From an uncultured Rhizobiaceae group bacterium (GTDB lineage Bacteria; Pseudomonadota; Alphaproteobacteria; Rhizobiales; Rhizobiaceae), in the NCBI GenBank assembly GCA_937958815.1, contig CALGMR010000004.1, forward strand, positions 62,001 through 126,000: a DNA stretch of 64,000 nucleotides. Direction: 5' to 3'. Below are positions 8,156 through 16,684 of this stretch, in pieces. The notes beneath the pieces were generated by a model that was not told where the DNA came from, did not search any database, and was given only the letters and a program-made list of their open reading frames with translations. How positions within the stretch are numbered: position 1 is the stretch's first letter; each line of letters begins with the position of its first letter. Made by a program: the position numbers and the translations under genes.

Positions 8156-9247
8156 TTAGATGTCCAACACGCGGTTACGCTGTTGCACGTAAGCGATTTC
8201 AGCTTTTGAACGCCAGCCAGCAATTTCACGCATAGAAGACTGATAGCTTGCATCGATTTTCTTCGCGAGATCTGAATGAGCACGTGTTTCTTCAAACACA
8301 GCCTCAGCAGCTTCACCGAATGCATCCCAAACATCGTCGTTGAATTCGCGTGTTTGCACACCGTTTTCAGCAACCATTTTGTTGAGGAATTCACCGTTTT
8401 TCGCGATGGCTTCTTCTGGCTGAGCAGCATTTTCTTCGTTACATGCAGCTGTGATAACGGCTTGTTCCCACTTGGAAAGACCATCCCACCAAGCTTTGTT
8501 CATGCCGAATGCAAGTCCGCCACCTGGCTCGTGCATACCAGCTGTGTAGTAGAATTTGGCAGCTTCGTAGAACTTCATGAAGTAGTCATTGAAAGGACCA
8601 ACCCACTCTGTCGCGTCGATTGAACCGGAAACGAGGTTTTCATAAATCTGGCCACCTGGGAGTGAAACAGGTGAAGCACCCAATTTCGCCATAACGTCGC
8701 CGCCAAGGCCAGGAATACGCATTTTAAGACCTTTAAGATCTTCAGCAGAGTTGATTTCTTTGTTGAACCAACCACCAGCTTGTGCGCCAGTGCCGCCACA
8801 AGAAATAGCTTTCAAACCGAACTCACCGGACAATTCGTCCCAAAGCTCTTGGCCACCTTTAAACTTGATCCAAGCATTCCACTCAGGAGTGGTCATACCG
8901 AAAGGAACAGATGTGTAGTAAGCAAAACCAGGGTGCTTACCCTTCCAGTAGTAGTCAGCTGCGATGTAAGCGTTTGAGTTGCCGTTACGCACTTCGTCAA
9001 AAGAGTCAAAAGCACCGACGCGTTCGCCAGCAGCGAAGTATTTGGTTGTCAATTTGCCTTCAGAAAGCTCAGTGATACGAGCAGCCAGACGCTGAGCAGA
9101 AATACCCAGACCTGGGAAATCACGTGGCCAAGTGGACACGATTGTCATTTCCTTGATGCCCTGCGAAAGTGCAGGTGTGGCAAGCGTAGCTGCTGCGCCA
9201 ACTGTACCGGCAACACCGGCTTTTTTGATAAATGAACGTCTATCCAT
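8156..9247 (-). CDS. dctP: TRAP transporter substrate-binding protein, TakP-like
   Basis: Periplasmic solute receptor of the TRAP locus, 363 residues. Start ATG 9247 is preferred because GGGAGGA lies 7 bases upstream and it gives a twin-arginine type leader (MDRRSFIKKAG, then a hydrophobic stretch to TPALSQ). Family features: LKMRIPGLGG holds the conserved carboxylate-binding arginine, and DATEWVGPFND matches the TakP-type group that binds 2-oxo acids and other monocarboxylates (family knowledge). A Tat signal suggests the protein is folded before export. First gene of the run and divergent from a sensor kinase pair. The ligand is inferred to be an organic acid, not proven. Confidence 0.9.
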   Translation of the reverse strand: MDRRSFIKKAGVAGTVGAAATLATPALSQGIKEMTIVSTWPRDFPGLGISAQRLAARITELSEGKLTTKYFAAGERVGAFDSFDEVRNGNSNAYIAADYYWKGKHPGFAYYTSVPFGMTTPEWNAWIKFKGGQELWDELSGEFGLKAISCGGTGAQAGGWFNKEINSAEDLKGLKMRIPGLGGDVMAKLGASPVSLPGGQIYENLVSGSIDATEWVGPFNDYFMKFYEAAKFYYTAGMHEPGGGLAFGMNKAWWDGLSKWEQAVITAACNEENAAQPEEAIAKNGEFLNKMVAENGVQTREFNDDVWDAFGEAAEAVFEETRAHSDLAKKIDASYQSSMREIAGWRSKAEIAYVQQRNRVLDI

Positions 9248-9434
9248 GGATTTTCCTCCCATTGTGTTCACAAAATAAGCCAACAGACAGGGTCGCCCCT
9301 CCCGTCAGCCGATGAAACTTTGCGCCTTGTTACACCATGACGAAAGCTTTGGTGCAATTGAGTAGTTCTACGGAGGCGCGTAACCTAAACAGAACCACTA
9401 TAGTCGACACACCTAATTTACAGAGGAATTAGCA
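9248..9434. promoter_or_regulatory. Divergent control region between TRAP operon and two-component system
   Basis: This 187-bp gap must carry promoters for both dctP (minus) and the kinase gene (plus). The imperfect long-spaced dyad GTAGTTC (9362-9368) and GAACCAC (9392-9398) is a weak candidate regulator site. AGAGGAA just before 9435 serves as the kinase ribosome site. Confidence 0.45.
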
Positions 9435-10874
9435 GTGAACATCAAGACAAAACTTTTGGTGGCGGCAATTTTACCAACAATCTTGATCGCTTTCACATCT
9501 CTTTGGCTTATCCAAAGCCAAACTCAAACCCTTGCAAATGCGCAAATCGAGGATGTCAAAACCAACACGTTGAATGCCCGCAAAGCTGAATTGCAAAAAA
9601 TGTCGCAACTGGCTCTAAACTCCATTCAAAACCTGCATGAGAACCCTAACCTGACGCAGAAAGAAGCGCAGAATCGAGCAAAGCGCATTTTAAACGACAT
9701 GGCCTATGGTGAAGACGGCTATTTCTTTGTCTACAGTGAAGACGGCAAAAACCTAGTTCACCCTCGCCTGCCAAATCTGGTCGGCAAGAACTGGTGGGAT
9801 CTTCAAGATCCAGATGGTGACTTCGTCATTCGCAACCTCATCAAAGTCGCAAAGTCAGGCACGGGATTTCACAACTATGTCTGGAACAAGCCATCCACGG
9901 GCGCGCTGGCACCGAAAATTGGTCATGCTGTTTTTCTGGAAAAATGGGGCTGGATGATTGGCACAGGACTATATGTTGATGACCTCGATGCTGAAATTGC
10001 AGCAATGAAAACGGCATTGCAGACGTCCATAGACCAAACCAAAATTGTTCTCATCATTTTTACAATGGCCAGCATCGCGCTCGCAGCATTGTTCACATGG
10101 TTCATCCGTCTTTCAGAACAAAGATTTGCTGACGAACGTTTGCGAGAGCTCACCCACCGAGTCGTCGAAGTGCAAGAAGACGAGCGTATGCGGGTATCGA
10201 AAGAACTTCACGATGGCATTTCTCAACTCTTGGTCTCTGCGCGTTACGGGTTGGATCAAGCTATGAGCCGCGCAAAATCGAACACCGCTGCTAAAGTTCC
10301 ACTGATCAAATCAATGGGCACAATCGATACGGCCATTAACGAAGTGCGACGCATATCAATGGCATTGCGCCCATCAGTATTGGACGATATCGGTTTGGCA
10401 GAGGCGATCTCAAGTTTGGCGCGAGACTTCGCAGATCAACGTTCAATCAAGATCGATATTGACGTCACGAAAGTTGGAAAACGAATTTCCAAAAAGGCGC
10501 AAACCGCGCTTTATCGTGTAGCACAAGAATGTCTCACCAATATTGCGAAACATTCCGATGCTTCAAAAGCATCCGTTCAACTTTCCAACACCAATGACAC
10601 CGTCAAGTTGGTGATCATTGACAATGGAACGTTGAAATATCCTCTGGGTCATCCGACCATTGACGACCTTTCCATTCCAGCCAACAGCTTTGGCACCGGG
10701 ATGGGGTTGCGCAACATGTACGAACGTATGGACGCCTTTGACGGCACGCTTGAAATAAAAGGCGGTGCAAATGGCGGTTTGTGTGTGACCGCGACCTTGC
10801 CAATTCAAAACGGATGGACAGAACCAGAAAACGACAACGATGCTTCGGCCAAGGATGAAACGAATGTCGCTTAA
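9435..10874 (+). CDS. Cache-domain sensor histidine kinase, NarL/HisKA_3 type
   Basis: Membrane sensor of 479 residues. Layout: transmembrane helix about 5-25, an extracytoplasmic single Cache domain about 30-190 (GEDGYFFVYSEDGKNLVHP, GWMIGTGLYVDD), second helix about 203-223, a HisKA_3 dimerisation segment with the phospho-accepting His259 in SKELHDGISQLL, and a GHKL ATPase domain (N box ECLTNIAKHS, later GTGMGLRNMYERM). Cache sensors of this kind often bind small organic acids (family knowledge). It overlaps the response-regulator gene by 11 bases and faces the TRAP operon, so it probably senses that transporter's substrate. That link is inference. Confidence 0.93.
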   Translation: MNIKTKLLVAAILPTILIAFTSLWLIQSQTQTLANAQIEDVKTNTLNARKAELQKMSQLALNSIQNLHENPNLTQKEAQNRAKRILNDMAYGEDGYFFVYSEDGKNLVHPRLPNLVGKNWWDLQDPDGDFVIRNLIKVAKSGTGFHNYVWNKPSTGALAPKIGHAVFLEKWGWMIGTGLYVDDLDAEIAAMKTALQTSIDQTKIVLIIFTMASIALAALFTWFIRLSEQRFADERLRELTHRVVEVQEDERMRVSKELHDGISQLLVSARYGLDQAMSRAKSNTAAKVPLIKSMGTIDTAINEVRRISMALRPSVLDDIGLAEAISSLARDFADQRSIKIDIDVTKVGKRISKKAQTALYRVAQECLTNIAKHSDASKASVQLSNTNDTVKLVIIDNGTLKYPLGHPTIDDLSIPANSFGTGMGLRNMYERMDAFDGTLEIKGGANGGLCVTATLPIQNGWTEPENDNDASAKDETNVA

Positions 10875-11490
10875 AAAACCGGTCAAAGTGTTGATTGCTG
10901 ACGATCATGAATTGGTTCGTGACGGCATACGCGCACGTCTGGAAGATGAAACAAACATCGATATTGTTGGCGACGCGTCAAACGGTAAAGAGGCAATTGA
11001 ACTCATTTCGAAAGTCAATCCGGATCTGATTTTGCTCGACATAAACATGCCCGAAATGAACGGCTTCGAAACTCTGGAACAGATGCGCAAAATGGAGCTG
11101 AAGCAGCATGTCCTTTATCTCTCACTTTACGATAACAAAGAGTATGTGCGTCGCGCCAAAGCACTGGGCGCCAATGGCTATATGCTCAAAGATGTAAGCC
11201 AAGAAGAAATGATCAGCACGATCTACAACGCATCCGAAGGCGGTTTTTGGGTCAACACCAGCCTTGATGACAGCCTCAATGAACCCGCCTCTGAAATGCC
11301 CATATTGACGGAGCGAGAACAAGAAATATTGACAGCAATCGCGGCGGGAAAACTCAACAAACAAATCGCTGGCGAGTTGAACATCTCAGTGCGCACTGTG
11401 GAAAGTCATCGATCAGCCATTCGCCAAAAAACTGGCGGTGGCAATGCTGCGTCACTGGCGAAGATCGCCAGTGACCTGGGTTTGCTCTAA
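10864..11490 (+). CDS. LuxR/NarL-family response regulator
   Basis: Cytoplasmic transcription regulator of 208 residues: receiver domain about 6-122 with acidic pair DD at 13-14 and phospho-acceptor Asp59 in LLDINMPEMNG, then a LuxR-type helix-turn-helix about 145-208 (LTEREQEILTAIAAGKLNKQIAGELNISVRTVESH). Start ATG 10864 is chosen because AAGGA lies 8 bases upstream and the gene then overlaps the kinase end; ATGs at 10840 and 10855 are possible. Partner of the Cache kinase. Likely target is the divergent TRAP operon (inference from position). Confidence 0.93.
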   Translation: MSLKKPVKVLIADDHELVRDGIRARLEDETNIDIVGDASNGKEAIELISKVNPDLILLDINMPEMNGFETLEQMRKMELKQHVLYLSLYDNKEYVRRAKALGANGYMLKDVSQEEMISTIYNASEGGFWVNTSLDDSLNEPASEMPILTEREQEILTAIAAGKLNKQIAGELNISVRTVESHRSAIRQKTGGGNAASLAKIASDLGLL

Positions 11491-11493
11491 CGC

Positions 11494-11994
11494 TTAAAGT
11501 TCACGCACGAAACGATTGGACACCCAACCGAAAACGCCGCGGTAGCTGATACGGGACCATCTTGCACCGCGCTCGTAAACACGCATACGGCAACTGCCTG
11601 GGGGAACAACGCCCTTGATCCGCGAGGCTCCAGAAGGACGGCTGCGAATATTCAAAACATCGTTTGAGCGCACACCGACAACACAAGCTTGTGTCCACGC
11701 CGCACCCCCACCTCCTTCGGAAATGAAGCGCAGGTTCACCCAGCCTTGGCGACCGCGATAGCGCACAAGACCCCAGTTTCCTGAACGTTGGCGAATGGAT
11801 ACTCCACATGCACGTGGCTGCAGAATGCCAACAATTGCTGCACGCGTAGAAGCGTAAGAACGCATGTTCAAAACATCGTTGGAGCGCACCCCAACAACAC
11901 AAGCTGCCTCAGCGCTCGTGGAATAAAATGTTAAACCAGCGGCCAGCGAAACACCAACTGCGGCAAGTGATAATGCTCTTGTAAAAATTTTCAT
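11494..11994 (-). CDS. Exported protein with two SH3-type domains
   Basis: Secreted protein of 166 residues. A signal peptide (MKIFTRALSLAAVGVSLAAG, ending near AEA at about 30) is followed by two bacterial SH3 repeats of about 65 residues. Both begin with the identical string ACVVGVRSNDVLN and end with a GWVN or GWVS element. The duplication is obvious within the protein. Such domains usually bind peptidoglycan or other envelope partners (family knowledge). It converges with the response-regulator gene with only three bases between stop codons and no terminator visible there. Specific role unknown. Confidence 0.85.
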   Translation of the reverse strand: MKIFTRALSLAAVGVSLAAGLTFYSTSAEAACVVGVRSNDVLNMRSYASTRAAIVGILQPRACGVSIRQRSGNWGLVRYRGRQGWVNLRFISEGGGGAAWTQACVVGVRSNDVLNIRSRPSGASRIKGVVPPGSCRMRVYERGARWSRISYRGVFGWVSNRFVREL

Positions 11995-12031
11995 TGCGGG
12001 GCTCTCCTATTGCAATCTCGTTTTTATGTTC

Positions 12032-12056
12032 AACAGCAATGCGCCCCGCTGCTGTT
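12032..12056. repeat. Inverted repeat in a divergent promoter region
   Basis: AACAGCA and TGCTGTT form 7-bp arms around a GC-rich 11-base loop, between the divergent SH3-protein and amidase genes. It could act as an operator or as a 5' UTR hairpin of the SH3 gene. Confidence 0.35.
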
Positions 12057-12131
12057 TAAAAACCACGGAAAACCAACTTTCATCGATCATCGTGATGAGA
12101 TAACGTATGCCCAATATCATCTGAACGGTAC

Positions 12132-12926
12132 ATGAATGCAATGACCAAACCTTTGATCGCTGTGACATCCGATATGAAAGACGTCGCACCATACATGTGG
12201 CATGCCACACCTTCACCCTATATCGATGCTGCTGCCGAAGTGTCTGATGTGACACCGATGATCCTGCCCAGTTTGGGCAATCGTCTCGACATTGACGCAA
12301 TGCTTGATCGTGTGGATGGCGTATTGGTCACGGGGTCACGTTCAAATGTACATCCGTCCCATTACGGCGAAGAAGCAACCGAAGATCATGAGCCTTTTGA
12401 TCCTGATCGTGACGCCACCACTTTGCCACTCATTCGCCGTGCCATTGAGCGAGGCATTCCCCTGCTCGCAATTTGTCGCGGCATTCAAGAACTGAATGTC
12501 GCCCTCGGTGGCTCCATCACTGCCGCGTTTCAGAAAAAAAGAAACATCGAAAATCATGGCTATCCTTGGGAAGGCACGCTGGATGAACGTTTTGCCATGG
12601 CCCATGATCTAAAAATTGAAGAAGGCTCCTGCATTGCAGAAATTCTGCAGGACGATATCGCCAAAGGGAACGTGAACGTAAACTCGCTTCACACACAAGC
12701 GTTGAACCGTCTCGGCAATAACATTGTCGTGGAAGCCACAAACGACGATGGCACGATTGAAGCCGTATCCGTGAAAGATGCTTCTGGCTTTGTGGTCGGA
12801 GTTCAATGGCACCCTGAATATTGGGCAACGACAGACAATCCATCCAACAAAATTCTGTCCGCATTTGGCGATGCTGCCCGCACCTATTTGGCGCAAAAAT
12901 CAAACATGCCAGTAGCCGCAGAATGA
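12132..12926 (+). CDS. Peptidase C26 / gamma-glutamyl-gamma-aminobutyrate hydrolase family protein
   Basis: Class I glutamine-amidotransferase-fold hydrolase of 264 residues; relatives such as PuuD release GABA from gamma-glutamyl-GABA. Catalytic elements are visible: nucleophile Cys115 in LLAICRGIQELNVALGG and His227/Glu229 in GVQWHPEYW, with the oxyanion region VTGSRSNVHP at about 66-75. The stop overlaps the nitrile hydratase alpha start (ATGA), so the two are translationally coupled. That makes an amide or gamma-glutamyl amide linked to nitrile metabolism a plausible substrate (inference). Start 12132 or the ATG nine bases later. Confidence 0.87.
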   Translation: MNAMTKPLIAVTSDMKDVAPYMWHATPSPYIDAAAEVSDVTPMILPSLGNRLDIDAMLDRVDGVLVTGSRSNVHPSHYGEEATEDHEPFDPDRDATTLPLIRRAIERGIPLLAICRGIQELNVALGGSITAAFQKKRNIENHGYPWEGTLDERFAMAHDLKIEEGSCIAEILQDDIAKGNVNVNSLHTQALNRLGNNIVVEATNDDGTIEAVSVKDASGFVVGVQWHPEYWATTDNPSNKILSAFGDAARTYLAQKSNMPVAAE

Positions 12927-13552
12927 GTGGTGATCACGACCATGACGGCGCGCACGACCACTCGCACCTAAGCGACATGGATGCCCGCATCCGTGCCTTG
13001 GAAAGCCTGTTGGTGGAAAAGGGTTACATCGAATCTGAAGCCGTGGATGAGATTGTCGAGCTTTACGAAACCAAAATTGGCCCGCGCAACGGCGCCCATG
13101 TGGTTGTGAAAGCCTGGACAGAACCCGAGTTCGAAAAGTGGTTGCGAGACGATGCAACCGCCGCCATCCATTCCCTCGGCTACACATCGCGCCAAGGGGA
13201 ACACATGGTGGCCGTGTTCAACAGTGATGACACGCACCATATGGTCGTTTGCACTTTGTGCTCTTGTTATCCGTGGTCAGTGCTTGGCCTGCCGCCCACT
13301 TGGTACAAATCTCCCCCTTATCGCTCCCGTTCCGTGATCGACCCACGCGGCGTGCTGGAAGAATTCGGCACCGTTGTTCCTGAATCCACAGCGGTTGAAG
13401 TGCACGATTCCACCGCCGAAACCCGCTATCTGGTGGTCCCGCAACGGCCAGCAGGCACAGAAGACTGGACAGCCGAACAATTGCAAAAATTGGTCACCCG
13501 CAATTCCATGATTGGGACATCCTTTGCCCTCTCCCCAGAGCAAGCCACATGA
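12923..13552 (+). CDS. nthA: Nitrile hydratase alpha subunit, cobalt type
   Basis: Metal-bearing subunit of the enzyme that hydrates nitriles to amides in the cytoplasm, 209 residues. The metal claw C110-T-L-C113-S-C115 is present. Threonine at position 111 marks the cobalt type, whereas iron types usually carry serine (family knowledge). The N-terminus is rich in His and Asp (MSGDHDHDGAHDHSH), which might help bind metal. It overlaps the amidase-fold gene before it and the beta-subunit gene after it by four bases each (ATGA). No nitrile hydratase activator gene follows. Confidence 0.95.
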   Translation: MSGDHDHDGAHDHSHLSDMDARIRALESLLVEKGYIESEAVDEIVELYETKIGPRNGAHVVVKAWTEPEFEKWLRDDATAAIHSLGYTSRQGEHMVAVFNSDDTHHMVVCTLCSCYPWSVLGLPPTWYKSPPYRSRSVIDPRGVLEEFGTVVPESTAVEVHDSTAETRYLVVPQRPAGTEDWTAEQLQKLVTRNSMIGTSFALSPEQAT

Positions 13553-14226
13553 ACGGCGGGCAAGACCTCGGCGGCATGCACGGCTTCGGCCCCGTCGTGT
13601 CAGAACCCGGCAAACCCGATTACGATGTTGAAAACTACCACGCCCATTGGGAACCTCGTGTCATGGGCATGGTCGTTGCCATGGGTGCATGCGGCCAGTG
13701 GAACATCGATATTTCACGCCATGCCCGCGAGAGCATTTCGCCCGCAGAGTATGTGACATTCCCCTATTACAAAATCTGGACGGAAGGCCTTGAAAAACTC
13801 ATGCTCGAACGCAGCATGGTGACGGCAGAAGAATTGACCACGGGTGAAATGCGAACTCCACCCATCACCGTCAAAGGTCGATTGAAAAAAGCCGATGTCT
13901 GGACAGCACTGCATTCTTTGGGAGGCGCTGCCAATCGACCAGAAACGCGCAAACAAAAATTCAAAGTGGGTGACTTGGTTCACACCATCAATACTCACCC
14001 AACCACTCACACCCGCCTGCCCCGCTATGCCCGGGGGCGCACGGGTGAAATCACAAAAATTCTGGGGTTTCACGTGTTTCCTGACAGTGCTGGCAACGGA
14101 AAAGGCGACGACCCTCAATGGCTCTATCAGGTGCGCTTCACCGCTCAAGAACTTTGGGGCGAAGACAAAAACCCACGCGATACCGTGACACTAGATTTGT
14201 GGGAGCCGCATTTTAACAGCGCCTGA
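13549..14226 (+). CDS. nthB: Nitrile hydratase beta subunit
   Basis: Partner of the alpha subunit in the heterodimer, 225 residues and normal in length. The typical start MNGGQDLGGMHGFGPV and the HAHWEPRVMGM segment are present. The C-terminal SH3-like barrel carries FKVGDLVHT and HTRLPRYARGRTGEI. ATGA overlap with nthA gives coupled, equimolar synthesis. Beta subunits supply second-shell arginines to the active site (family knowledge). The following 137 bases to the aminotransferase gene contain no activator gene and no convincing terminator. Confidence 0.95.
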   Translation: MNGGQDLGGMHGFGPVVSEPGKPDYDVENYHAHWEPRVMGMVVAMGACGQWNIDISRHARESISPAEYVTFPYYKIWTEGLEKLMLERSMVTAEELTTGEMRTPPITVKGRLKKADVWTALHSLGGAANRPETRKQKFKVGDLVHTINTHPTTHTRLPRYARGRTGEITKILGFHVFPDSAGNGKGDDPQWLYQVRFTAQELWGEDKNPRDTVTLDLWEPHFNSA

Positions 14227-14363
14227 TCTCCGCTCGTTAGAAGGCAGGGTGCTCAATGGTGATGAACCCATTTTCAACGAACCATGGGAATCCCAAGACC
14301 GACTTCGGCAATTTGGCTAAGGTTATTTCCCGCTGCTAGATAGAATTCAGATAGAAAAAATGG

Positions 14364-15665
14364 ATGAAAGTTCCAACAATGCGCGATGTAGAAAAGATGA
14401 TGGAAGATCGGTCCCGATTGTTGGGGCCCAATATTACAACTTTTTACGACGATCCGGTGCACTTTGTTAAGGGAGCGGGAGTTTGGCTGTGGGACGCTGA
14501 AGGCCGAAAGTATCTCGATTGTTATAACAATGTTCCGCATGTGGGGCACTGCAACGAGCGTGTTGTTGAGGCGATTTACCGACAAGCCAGCACACTCAAT
14601 ACGCACACACGATATTTGCACGATGGCATCCTGGACTACATCGAAAGACTGACAGCGACGACCGCACCATCTTTGGATACGGCAATTCTGACATGCACTG
14701 GATCAGAGGCAAACGACATAGCGCTGCGCATGGCTGAAGCAGTGACAGGCAAACGAGGAATTATCGCAACTGACGCCACCTATCACGGCAATACCGCGCT
14801 TGTGAGCCAGCTCAGTAAATCCAATGTGCCAGCCGTTGGCTTTGGTCTGGATCAATTCTTTCGGTTCGTAAAAGCTCCTGACAGCTATCGCGCCCCAGAC
14901 GTGGACGGAACTGTTTTCGCGGCCTCAGTTGCAGCACAAATTGAGGCTTTTGAAAAGGAGGAGACGGGCTTTGCTGCCCTCGTGGTTTGCCCTTATTTTC
15001 TGAACGAAGGATTTCCCGATAATCCAGACGGATGGCTGCAACCCGTTGCTGATGTTGTTCACAAAGCAGGCGGACTGCTGATCTGTGACGAAGTGCAATC
15101 AGGGTTTGGCCGAACTGGCAGCCAATTCTGGGCCCATGAAAAGATGGGGGTCGTGCCCGATGTGATGACCCTTGGAAAACCCATGGCGAACGGACACCCG
15201 GTCGGCGGAATTATCGCCAAGGCAGATATTGTCGCAGCTTTTAGGAAGGAGTACCGCTACTTTAATACATTCGGCGGCAACCCGGTATCATGCGCTGCAG
15301 CGATGGCAGTTTTGGAAGAGATCGAAGAGCATGATCTCGTCTCAAATGCAAAGCTTGTTGGCGACCATGCACGGGTTCGTCTTGCTGAGCTTAAGGCAAA
15401 ATATGAAGTTGTTGGCGACATCCGCGGCTCGGGTCTGATTTTCGGAGCGGAAATGGTTTTGGATCAAAAAACCAAAGAACCCGCCAGCGCATTCACAGAC
15501 CGGGTGATCAACGCCATGCGTCATCGTGGTGTCATTCTTTCAAAGCTTGGTCGGCACAAGAACACATTAAAGATCCGCCCGCCAATGCCGTTTTCCATGG
15601 AGAACGCCGACCTGTTGTTTGACACATTAGACGATGTGCTTGCACAAACGCCGGTCAGTTCATGA
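14364..15665 (+). CDS. Class III aminotransferase-fold PLP enzyme, candidate amino-alcohol-phosphate phospho-lyase
   Basis: PLP enzyme of 433 residues. Fold-type I elements: CTGSEANDIALRMAEA, the cofactor-stacking and Asp region LLICDEVQSGFGRTG, and the Schiff-base Lys272 in TLGKPMANGHPVGG. The sequence matches the AGXT2L branch, whose members act as ethanolamine-phosphate or phosphohydroxylysine phospho-lyases rather than transaminases (family knowledge). The next gene is a small-molecule kinase overlapping it by four bases. This supports a two-step route in which the kinase phosphorylates an amino alcohol and this enzyme eliminates phosphate and ammonia. Substrate not determined; an ordinary omega-aminotransferase is the alternative. 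Confidence 0.85.
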   Translation: MKVPTMRDVEKMMEDRSRLLGPNITTFYDDPVHFVKGAGVWLWDAEGRKYLDCYNNVPHVGHCNERVVEAIYRQASTLNTHTRYLHDGILDYIERLTATTAPSLDTAILTCTGSEANDIALRMAEAVTGKRGIIATDATYHGNTALVSQLSKSNVPAVGFGLDQFFRFVKAPDSYRAPDVDGTVFAASVAAQIEAFEKEETGFAALVVCPYFLNEGFPDNPDGWLQPVADVVHKAGGLLICDEVQSGFGRTGSQFWAHEKMGVVPDVMTLGKPMANGHPVGGIIAKADIVAAFRKEYRYFNTFGGNPVSCAAAMAVLEEIEEHDLVSNAKLVGDHARVRLAELKAKYEVVGDIRGSGLIFGAEMVLDQKTKEPASAFTDRVINAMRHRGVILSKLGRHKNTLKIRPPMPFSMENADLLFDTLDDVLAQTPVSS

Positions 15666-16606
15666 ATCAGATTGTTGAGCAGGCACTCATCCATTGGGGA
15701 ATGGAAAGCGCGCACTATGAGCTGATAGCCGAACGGGAAAACTCGGTTTTCAGAGTTGACCACACCACAGGCAGCGTGGCCTTGCGATTGCACAGGCGGG
15801 GATACCGCACTGACGCCGAGTTGCGTTCGGAATTGTTGTGGATGCACGCGGTTTCGGATGGTGGCATCAAAGTGCCCGCGCCGATCTCCAGCTCGACGGG
15901 CGACATTCTGCACACCATCGATGGTGTACAGGTTGATGCACTGACCTGGCTCTCGGGCAGCACATTAGCCGCCGCAATGGAATTGCGAACGGTGCAGGAG
16001 CGCAGGCGCTTATTCCAGATTTTGGGACAAGAGATGGCCCGCCTCCATAATATCTCGGACGCTTGGTCTCGCCCTGCCGGATTTGAACGGGTGGCATGGG
16101 ACGTGAACGGCTTATTGGGCGAACATCCGCTTTGGGACCGTTTCTGGGACAACCCGCATCTTTCATCGGAAGATCAGCATGTGCTTACGAATTTTCGGGC
16201 AGCGGCAATAGATGACCTGAAACGCTGCCGTGAAGACTTGGATTATGGCCTGATCCACGCAGACCTTGTCCCAGGGAATGTCATGGTGAGCGGACAATCT
16301 CTCGAATTGATCGACTTCGACGATGGTGGCTTTGGGTTTCGGGTCTTCGAACTGGCGACAGCGCTGCTAAAATACATCAATGCAGATGACTATTCAGGCC
16401 TGCGCGACGCGTTGATCCAAGGTTACACATCGATCCGCAGCCTCGATGTAACCACACTTGATTTCTTTTTGGCCATACGAGCCGCAACCTATGTTGGCTG
16501 GAATATCGAACGTTTGACTGAAACCGATGCTTTAGTGCGCAATACACGTTTCATCGACACTGCGCGTAATTTGGCGAGCAACTATCTCAATCGGGAAAAT
16601 CGATAA
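15662..16606 (+). CDS. APH-type phosphotransferase (homoserine/hydroxylysine-kinase-like)
   Basis: Kinase of the aminoglycoside-phosphotransferase fold, 314 residues. The Brenner-type catalytic loop is LIHADLVPGNVMVSG (His199, Asp201) and the metal-binding Asp lies in LELIDFDDGGFGFR. The N-terminal lobe has RENSVFRV and VALRLHRRGYRT for nucleotide binding. The family includes homoserine kinase II and hydroxylysine kinase. ATGA overlap with the PLP enzyme gene implies coupled work on one substrate, likely a hydroxylated amino acid or amino alcohol. It is not an antibiotic-resistance gene on this evidence. Confidence 0.85.
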   Translation: MNQIVEQALIHWGMESAHYELIAERENSVFRVDHTTGSVALRLHRRGYRTDAELRSELLWMHAVSDGGIKVPAPISSSTGDILHTIDGVQVDALTWLSGSTLAAAMELRTVQERRRLFQILGQEMARLHNISDAWSRPAGFERVAWDVNGLLGEHPLWDRFWDNPHLSSEDQHVLTNFRAAAIDDLKRCREDLDYGLIHADLVPGNVMVSGQSLELIDFDDGGFGFRVFELATALLKYINADDYSGLRDALIQGYTSIRSLDVTTLDFFLAIRAATYVGWNIERLTETDALVRNTRFIDTARNLASNYLNRENR

Positions 16607-16684
16607 ACCGACCGACTAAAAACCTCTACCATCCCCCTGTTGTTGGACACTTTGCTGCTTGCTTAAAATTGCCCGATTGCGATT

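Noticed and set aside
15662-16606. Aminoglycoside resistance gene
   Set aside because: The APH fold is shared with amino-acid and amino-alcohol kinases, and the gene is translationally coupled to a PLP enzyme, which fits catabolism rather than resistance.
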